This document shows positions 58,700 to 64,000 of a DNA stretch of 64,000 bases, piece by piece (positions within the stretch are counted from its first letter, which is position 1; the number at the start of each line of letters is the position of its first letter). This DNA comes from Pseudomonas akapageensis (lineage in GTDB: Bacteria; Pseudomonadota; Gammaproteobacteria; Pseudomonadales; Pseudomonadaceae): NCBI RefSeq assembly GCF_011355085.1, contig NZ_VXCP01000001.1, positions 262,285-326,284 on the forward strand, given 5' to 3'. Made by a program: the position numbers and the translations under genes. The notes beneath the pieces are model-generated. The model searched no databases. It saw only the letters and a list, made by a program, of their open reading frames with translations, and was not told where the DNA came from.

Positions 58700-58839
58700 G
58701 GCAGCAACCTCGCAAACGCATGTCCCCGCATTGTTCCACAAAGGTCGTGAAGGCAGCAACGAGGCTTCATACCTTATGTGCACTGATGTGAAAAGTCCGT
58801 ATTCTGTGGGCCTTTTCCAGTTTTTCAGCGAGCAACTTC

Positions 58840-59496
58840 ATGCGCCTGGCTTTATTCGATCTCGACAACACACTGCTTGGCGGCGATAGCGACCACGCCT
58901 GGGGCGATTATCTCTGTGCACGCGGCATTCTCGACCCGGTCGAATACAAGGCTCGCAACGACGAGTTCTATCAGCATTACCTGGCGGGCAAGCTGGACCT
59001 GACCGATTACCTGAACTTCTGCCTGGCAATCCTCGGCCGTACCGACATGGCGCAACTGGATAAATGGCACCGGGATTTCATGCGCGACTGTGTCGAGCCG
59101 ATCGTGCTGCCCCAGGGCCTGGAACTGCTGGACAAGCACCGGGCCGCCGGCGACAAGCTAGTGATCATCACCGCCACCAATCGTTTCGTGACCGGGCCTA
59201 TCGCCGAGCGACTGGGCGTGGAAACCCTGCTGGCCACCGAATGCGAAATGCTGGATGGCCGCTACACCGGGCGCAGTACCGATGTACCGTGTTTTCGGGA
59301 AGGCAAGGTGACGCGGATCAATCGCTGGCTGGAAGAGAACGGGTTCAATCTCGAGGACAGCTACTTCTATAGCGACTCGATGAACGATTTGCCCTTGCTG
59401 GAACAGGTGACCCACCCGGTGGCCGTGGACCCGGATCCGAATCTGCGGGCCGAGGCCGAGAAGCGTGGCTGGCGGGTGATGTCATTGCGCGACTGA
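58840..59496 (+). CDS. HAD-IB family hydrolase (possible histidinol-phosphatase)
   Basis: 218 aa. HAD motifs: [26 protein letters not shown] Lys in [11 protein letters not shown] and [24 protein letters not shown] subclass (phosphoserine-phosphatase-like cap). From memory the orthologue next to rppH-ptsP in P. aeruginosa (PA0335) has been reported as a histidinol-phosphate phosphatase; the sequence alone supports only a small-molecule phosphomonoesterase. Its TGA is 12 nt from a family-2 repeat. Confidence 0.88.
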   Translation: MRLALFDLDNTLLGGDSDHAWGDYLCARGILDPVEYKARNDEFYQHYLAGKLDLTDYLNFCLAILGRTDMAQLDKWHRDFMRDCVEPIVLPQGLELLDKHRAAGDKLVIITATNRFVTGPIAERLGVETLLATECEMLDGRYTGRSTDVPCFREGKVTRINRWLEENGFNLEDSYFYSDSMNDLPLLEQVTHPVAVDPDPNLRAEAEKRGWRVMSLRD

Positions 59497-59508
59497 TATC
59501 GCGATTCC

Positions 59509-59615
59509 CTCGTTCCCACGCTCCGCGTGGGAATGCCGCGCCAGACGCTCCCGCGTCGACCTGCCGCAACGCAGAGCGTCGCAAGATGCATTCCCACGCA
59601 GAGCGTGGGAACGAG
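59509..59615. repeat. Composite palindromic repeat, family 2, copy 4
   Basis: CTCGTTCCCACGCTCCGC and inverse GCATTCCCACGCAGAGCGTG as ends, inner AGACGCTCCCGCGTC and GCAGAGCGTCGC. Between the converging HAD and DUF2269 stops. Confidence 0.85.
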
Positions 59616-59632
59616 ACGACGAGCCTTGACCT

Positions 59633-60061
59633 TTAAACCGGCTTGGCGCCCATCAATCCGGCGATGGCGATAAAGCAGGCAAAGCTGAACACCGCCAGCG
59701 CAGCAGTGAACTTCAAGTTGCTCGCCGCCTGCGCGACACGCAGACGGTTGAGCCGCGCCAGCAGCCAGAAACACGCCAGCATCGCAAGGGTGTAGAGCAC
59801 ACTGGATGCCAACAGCCAGGTCTGCCCCAACGGCCAGCCCACCCGATGTACCATCTCCCACCCCGTGATCGGCATGCTCACCAGCGCGAGCCCCATCAGC
59901 AACCAGACGAACACCCGCGGCCGTTGCAACAGGCGGGCGTAGGCCGTCGAGTCACCGTTGCGACGCGTGCGCCAAAGCCAGATCGCCAGCCCCAGAGCCC
60001 CCACCAGAAACAGTGCCGTCGCTCCGATATGAGCAATTCTCAGGGAGGTCAGCGTTTCCAT
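59633..60061 (-). CDS. DUF2269 family membrane protein
   Basis: 142 aa, four TM helices (about 7-29, 47-67, 80-102 and 117-139). LRIAHIGATALFLVGALG and RVFVWLLMGLALVSMPITGW fit DUF2269. The conserved His in RIAHIG and MVHRVGWPLGQTWL could bind haem, but this is speculative. Function unknown. It lies 39 nt after ilvA on the same strand. Confidence 0.82.
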   Translation of the reverse strand: METLTSLRIAHIGATALFLVGALGLAIWLWRTRRNGDSTAYARLLQRPRVFVWLLMGLALVSMPITGWEMVHRVGWPLGQTWLLASSVLYTLAMLACFWLLARLNRLRVAQAASNLKFTAALAVFSFACFIAIAGLMGAKPV

Positions 60062-60100
60062 CGTTCAATCTCCTTATAACCTGCCCATCAGCGTAGACAC

Positions 60101-61615
60101 TCAGCCAAGGAACAGCTGATACGCCGGATTGTCGCTCTCGTCCCAATACGGATAACCGATCGCGGCCAGGGCCTCCGGCACCAGGTGGCGCTCATCGGCC
60201 GGTACTTGCAGGCCTGCCACCACGCGGCCATCGGCAGCGCCGTGGTTGCGGTAGTGGAACATCGAAATATTCCAGCGCCCGCCCAGTTTGTGCAGGAAGT
60301 TGAACAACGCCCCCGGACGCTCCGGGAACTCAAAGCGGAATACCACTTCATCGCTGACTCGCACCGCATGCCCGCCGACCATATGACGGATGTGCAACTT
60401 GGCCAGTTCGTTGTCAGTCAGGTCCAGTACCGGGAAGCCCTGTTCGGTCAGGCTGCTGATCAGGGCGCTGCGCGGGTCGTTTTCGGGATGGGTCTGCACC
60501 CCCACGAAAATGTGCGCTTCACGATCGGTGTGGTAGCGGTAATTGAACTCAGTCAGCTGGCGTTTGCCGATGGCTTCGCAGAAGGCCTTGAAGCTGCCGG
60601 CCTTCTCCGGAATGGTCACGGCAATGATCGCCTCACGGCCCTCGCCCAGTTCGGCGCGTTCGGCCACATGGCGCAGACGGTCGAAGTTGACGTTGGCGCC
60701 CGAATCGATGGCAACCAGCGTTTGCCCGGTGGCACCGGTCAGTTCCACGTATTTCTTGATCCCGGCCACGCCCAGCGCGCCTGCAGGCTCGGTGATCGAA
60801 CGGGTGTCGTCGTAGATATCCTTGATCGCCGCACAGATCTCGTCGCTGCTGACGGTAATGACCTCGTCGACATAGTCCTTGCAGACGTCGAAGGTGTGCT
60901 GGCCGATCTGGGCCACCGCCACGCCATCGGCAAACAACCCGACCTGGCTCAGCACCACACGCTCGCCGGCGGCCATGGCCGCTTGCAGGCAATTGGAGTC
61001 ATCGGGCTCGACGCCAATGACCTTGATCTCCGGACGCAGGTATTTCACGTAGGCTGCGATGCCCGCAATCAAGCCGCCGCCACCGACCGGCACAAAGATC
61101 GCGTCCAGTTGCCCGGGATGCTGACGGAGGATTTCCATCGCGACGGTGCCTTGCCCGGCGATGGTGTCAGGATCATCGTAGGGGTGGATATAGACGTAGC
61201 CCTTCTCTTCGACCAGCTTGAGCGAATAGGCCAACGCCTCCGGGAAGGAATCCCCGTGCAGCACGACCTTGCCACCGCGCGAGCGCACGCCTTCGACCTT
61301 GATTTCAGGCGTGGTCTTGGGCATGACGATGGTCGCCTTGATGCCCAGTTCCCGGGCCGCCAGGGCCACGCCCTGGGCGTGATTGCCTGCCGACGCCGTG
61401 ACCACGCCGCGCGCCAGTTCCGCCGGGCTCAACTGCGCCATCTTGTTGTACGCGCCACGAATCTTGAAGGAGAACACGGGCTGCAAGTCTTCGCGCTTGA
61501 GCAGAACGTTGTTGCTCAGGCGCTTGGAGAGTTGGCCGGCGGCCTGCAAGGGGGTTTCCACGGCAACGTCGTAAACGCGCGAGGTGAGGATCTTCTTGAC
61601 GTACTGTTCGAGCAT
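60101..61615 (-). CDS. ilvA: Threonine dehydratase, biosynthetic
   Basis: 504 aa. PLP Lys in [14 protein letters not shown], glycine-rich loop [17 protein letters not shown], and two C-terminal ACT-like regulatory domains (about 330-504; [34 protein letters not shown]) that bind isoleucine and valine. It deaminates threonine to 2-oxobutanoate, the first isoleucine step. Divergent from rpiA. Confidence 0.96.
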   Translation of the reverse strand: MLEQYVKKILTSRVYDVAVETPLQAAGQLSKRLSNNVLLKREDLQPVFSFKIRGAYNKMAQLSPAELARGVVTASAGNHAQGVALAARELGIKATIVMPKTTPEIKVEGVRSRGGKVVLHGDSFPEALAYSLKLVEEKGYVYIHPYDDPDTIAGQGTVAMEILRQHPGQLDAIFVPVGGGGLIAGIAAYVKYLRPEIKVIGVEPDDSNCLQAAMAAGERVVLSQVGLFADGVAVAQIGQHTFDVCKDYVDEVITVSSDEICAAIKDIYDDTRSITEPAGALGVAGIKKYVELTGATGQTLVAIDSGANVNFDRLRHVAERAELGEGREAIIAVTIPEKAGSFKAFCEAIGKRQLTEFNYRYHTDREAHIFVGVQTHPENDPRSALISSLTEQGFPVLDLTDNELAKLHIRHMVGGHAVRVSDEVVFRFEFPERPGALFNFLHKLGGRWNISMFHYRNHGAADGRVVAGLQVPADERHLVPEALAAIGYPYWDESDNPAYQLFLG

Positions 61616-61760
61616 CGGGAAAGCATCACTGGCGGAAGGGGCAAGACCCCGGAGTCTAACTCACCGCCGAGCCGGGCGACCACCGCAAGCCAAGGATTTG
61701 GCGCTCATTGCCGCTATACTAGATGCCTTTCAGATTCTCCTTGCCCGTTCCGGAGCCCGC

Positions 61761-62432
61761 ATGACCCAGGATCAACTCAAACAAGCCGTCGCCCAGGCCG
61801 CGGTCGACTTCATTCTGCCCAAGCTCGACGACAAGAGCATCGTCGGAGTGGGTACCGGTTCGACCGCCAACTGCTTCATCGACGCCCTGGCCCAGCACAA
61901 GGGCGCCTTCGACGGCGCAGTCGCCAGCTCTGAGGCCACCGCTGCCCGCCTCAAGGGTCACGGGATTCCAGTCTATGAACTCAACACTGTCAGCGATCTG
62001 GAGTTCTACGTCGACGGCGCCGACGAAAGCAACGAACACCTGGCATTGATCAAAGGCGGCGGCGCAGCCCTGACCCGCGAAAAGATCGTTGCAGCAGTGG
62101 CCAAGACTTTCATCTGCATCGCCGATGGCAGCAAGCTGGTGCCTGTGCTCGGCGCATTCCCGCTGCCCGTGGAAGTGATCCCGATGGCTCGCAGTCACGT
62201 AGCTCGGCAGTTGGTGAAACTGGGCGGCGACCCGGTTTACCGTGAAGGCGTGATTACCGATAACGGCAATATCATCCTTGATGTGTATAACCTGCAGATC
62301 ACCAACCCGGTGGAGCTGGAAAGCCAGATCAATGCGATCGTTGGGGTGGTGACGAACGGTTTGTTTGCGGCGCGTCCGGCGGATTTGCTGTTGCTGGGGA
62401 CGGCTGAGGGTGTGAAGACGTTGCGTAACTGA
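61761..62432 (+). CDS. rpiA: Ribose-5-phosphate isomerase A
   Basis: 223 aa from ATG 61761 (CGGAG upstream); the frame is open earlier but passes through the ilvA promoter region. Motifs [37 protein letters not shown] and the catalytic Lys/Glu region LTREKIVA. It interconverts ribose-5-P and ribulose-5-P. The ilvA-rpiA divergent pair is, as I recall, conserved in Pseudomonas. Confidence 0.97.
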   Translation: MTQDQLKQAVAQAAVDFILPKLDDKSIVGVGTGSTANCFIDALAQHKGAFDGAVASSEATAARLKGHGIPVYELNTVSDLEFYVDGADESNEHLALIKGGGAALTREKIVAAVAKTFICIADGSKLVPVLGAFPLPVEVIPMARSHVARQLVKLGGDPVYREGVITDNGNIILDVYNLQITNPVELESQINAIVGVVTNGLFAARPADLLLLGTAEGVKTLRN

Positions 62433-62445
62433 GCTTGCCAGGGCG

Positions 62446-62568
62446 GCGACCGCTTTGCGGTCGATCGCTGGCAAGCCAGCTCCCACAGGGGCACTGCAAT
62501 CCACAGATATCTGGTTTGACATAAAATACTGTGGGAGCGGGCTTGCCCGCGATGAGGCCCTAAGGCCC
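62446..62568. repeat. REP pair
   Basis: Outer GCGACCGCTTTGCGGTCGAT, left unit GCTGGCAAGCCAGC-TCCCACAG, right unit inverted CTGTGGGA-GCGGGCTTGCCCGC. Between the converging rpiA and SdiA-regulated-like gene stops. Confidence 0.85.
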
Positions 62569-62575
62569 GTATATC

Positions 62576-63511
62576 TCACTCAGGCTTACGAAACCGATAA
62601 AACAGGTTCGGCTCACTGACCATATACAGATTCCCCTTCTCATCCATCGCCACCCCTTCAGCCCGCGGAATGGTCTTCTTCAAACCATTGAATCCGCCCA
62701 GCAGGCTGATAAAGCTGACGTACTCCCCCTCCTCATCAATCTCCAGCAGCATGTGCGAATCGGCCGAAAGCGCCAGCGTGTGCCCCGTGCGCTGATCGAT
62801 GGTCAACGCCGACAAGTTGCGCATATCGAGCTCTTCATTCGCCACACGCTGCTTGTCGCCCGTCAGCTTCCCGTTACCGTCGCTTTTCCAGGTGAACAAT
62901 GCCGGCGGACGCTCCTCACCCAGCAGCAGACGCTGGTTGTGCGGATCCCAGGCGACACCTTCGAAGGCTTTGTTCTGGTTCTTCGAGGGGCCGAGATCAA
63001 ATTGAGGGAAATCGGCCACATTCAGTGTCGTGGTATCGGCAGCCACTGTGACGATGGTGATCTTGTGATCACGCTCATCGACGATCGCCAGCTTGCCGTT
63101 ATCCAGCACCGCGACGCCTTCGGGATTGCTCCAGCCGACCAGCGGTATCTTGCGTAGCACGTTACCCTCGAGGGTCAGCTCGACCAGGAAAGGATTCTTG
63201 CCCATTACCGAGAACAAGGTCTTGCTTTGGGGGTTGTATGAAAGGTCGGAGGCTTCGTCCTGCTCCATCCCCGGCAGCAGCTTGGCATCGATATCGGCCC
63301 GATAATCGGGCAGCCAGATACTCGCCTCTCGCTCGGGCATGCTCGCGAAGCGCTCCTGCACCCAGAGCAGGCCACGGTCATCCCAGTGCATGGCCGCAGC
63401 AACGCCATACCCAACCGCGCCAACCAGCAACAACCATGAATACCAACGCATTGCGAAGCGGCGCTTTCGAGGGCTCGAAGCGCTTTGGACCGGACGGGAG
63501 GGGGTGGCCAT
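62576..63511 (-). CDS. SdiA-regulated-like (YjiK) membrane-anchored beta-propeller protein
   Basis: 311 aa from ATG 63511 (AGGAAAA upstream). One N-terminal TM helix (WYSWLLLVGAVGYGVAAA), then a periplasmic six-bladed-propeller-type domain with SdiA-regulated repeats (ASDLSYNPQSKTLFSVMGKN, NPEGVAVLDNGKLAIVDERD, FEGVAWDPHNQRLLLGEERP, RAEGVAMDEKGNLYMVSEPN). Function unknown; the propeller may bind a ligand or metal. It stands alone between a REP and the FAH-family gene. Confidence 0.85.
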   Translation of the reverse strand: MATPSRPVQSASSPRKRRFAMRWYSWLLLVGAVGYGVAAAMHWDDRGLLWVQERFASMPEREASIWLPDYRADIDAKLLPGMEQDEASDLSYNPQSKTLFSVMGKNPFLVELTLEGNVLRKIPLVGWSNPEGVAVLDNGKLAIVDERDHKITIVTVAADTTTLNVADFPQFDLGPSKNQNKAFEGVAWDPHNQRLLLGEERPPALFTWKSDGNGKLTGDKQRVANEELDMRNLSALTIDQRTGHTLALSADSHMLLEIDEEGEYVSFISLLGGFNGLKKTIPRAEGVAMDEKGNLYMVSEPNLFYRFRKPE

Positions 63512-63586
63512 CGATGATTTTCCTGAATTTTTATACTTCTGGAGTGTAAGCACCGCCGGCACCGATCGCTGCCGGCGGCAGGTACA

Positions 63587-64000
63587 TCAGAGCACGCGAC
63601 TCTCGAAACGACTGGCGCCTGGCAGCTCCAGGACCATCTCATCGCCCGGATTGAGCGGGCCGACGCCGGCAGGGGTGCCGGTCAGGATCACATCGCCGGC
63701 CTGCAGGGAGAACTGCGCCGCCATGTGCTGGATCATCGGCACGATCGGGTTGAGCATCAACTCGCTGTTGCCGTCCTGGCGGACCTCACCATTAATGGTC
63801 AGGCGAATACCGATGTTGGTCGTGTCAGGGAAAGTGCTCGAGGCGACGAAGGGTGCGAGCACGCAAGCGCCATCGAACGACTTGGCCAACTCCCACGGCA
63901 GGCCCTTTTCCTTGAGCTTTGCCTGAAGATCGCGCAGTGTCAGGTCCAGGGCCGGGGCATAACCGGAAATGGCGTCGAGGACCTCTTCCTTGCTCGGGCG
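63587..64000 (-). CDS. Fumarylacetoacetate hydrolase family protein (3' part)
   Basis: 137 codons to the stop; the start is beyond the window end. Visible: SKEEVLDAISGYAPALDLTL, WELAKSFDGACVLAPFV, TINGEVRQDGNSELML, and the family signature LQAGDVILTGTPAGVGPLNP GDEMVLEL (one run, split here). FAH proteins act on beta-diketo acids: acylpyruvase, oxaloacetate decarboxylase or ureidoglycolate lyase-type roles are possible. It ends before the SdiA-regulated-like gene. Confidence 0.9.
   Translation of the reverse strand, partial: RPSKEEVLDAISGYAPALDLTLRDLQAKLKEKGLPWELAKSFDGACVLAPFVASSTFPDTTNIGIRLTINGEVRQDGNSELMLNPIVPMIQHMAAQFSLQAGDVILTGTPAGVGPLNPGDEMVLELPGASRFESRVL

Noticed and set aside
1..64000. 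Looked for tRNA, rRNA, CRISPR arrays, transposases, integrases, toxin-antitoxin pairs and defence genes
   Set aside because: None could be supported. Repeats present are short palindromic elements, not regularly spaced arrays.

Overview
The window looks like a chromosomal segment of a fluorescent Pseudomonas (P. fluorescens/P. putida lineage). The evidence is high GC with GC-rich third positions, typical Pseudomonas proteins throughout, REP palindromes of the GGGCAAGCCCGCTCCCACAG type, and a gene order that (from memory) matches two core blocks of P. aeruginosa PAO1 and P. putida KT2440. I see no rRNA, tRNA, CRISPR array, insertion sequence, integrase or phage gene.

Layout. 1-3.5 kb: end of tatB, tatC, rsmE and a chemoreceptor. 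3.6-6.2 kb: an amino-acid ABC importer. 6.4-10.7 kb: opgG-opgH for periplasmic glucans. 11-12.4 kb: pip-dtd. 12.6-25.3 kb: the histidine utilisation (hut) cluster, with hutF divergent from hutC-hutD, then hutU, an NCS1 permease, hutV, hutH, hutT, hutI and hutG. The ABC histidine importer has lost hutX and nearly all of hutW; only a short hutW-like C-terminal remnant and intact hutV remain. 25.3-28.3 kb: two lipoproteins and a dCACHE chemoreceptor. 28.4-33.2 kb: DUF924, fbp, a DUF3999 remnant and glgP. 33.3-37.4 kb: a YkgJ-type Cys-cluster protein, typA and thiI. 37.7-42.6 kb: glnA, a DUF4124 protein and ntrBC, with sigma-54 promoters in front of glnA and ntrB. 42.7-49.5 kb: a phosphonate (2-aminoethylphosphonate-type) locus with an HD diiron oxygenase of the PhnZ/TmpB type, an FAD amine oxidoreductase, a three-gene ABC importer and a LysR regulator. 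49.5-52.3 kb: cadA/cadR. 52.3-64 kb: thyA, lgt, TSUP permease, NRDE protein, ptsP, rppH, a HAD phosphatase, DUF2269, ilvA, rpiA, an SdiA-regulated-like protein and the 3' part of a fumarylacetoacetate-hydrolase-family gene.

How it fits together. Much of the window is carbon and nitrogen acquisition: histidine goes to urocanate, imidazolonepropionate, formiminoglutamate, formylglutamate and glutamate; glnA and ntrBC assimilate and sense nitrogen; ptsP belongs to the nitrogen PTS; and the phosphonate importer and enzymes probably feed nitrogen and phosphorus. The hutU promoter combines a sigma-54 -24/-12 element, a HutC operator at the predicted start site and an upstream TGTTAC/GTAACA palindrome of the CbrB type. 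The glnA promoter has two NtrC-like sites at the classical -107/-138 spacing.

Three families of short palindromic intergenic repeats occur: REP pairs (six loci), a ~100-bp CGTTCCCACGC element (four loci) and a ~105-bp GTAGCCGCTGCC element (two loci). Nearly all lie immediately 3' of stop codons, and the third family actually provides the stop codon of two unrelated genes. The most interesting points are the eroded hutXW, the PhnZ-type operon without a visible PhnY/TmpA partner, the DUF3999 remnant, and the stop-donating repeats.
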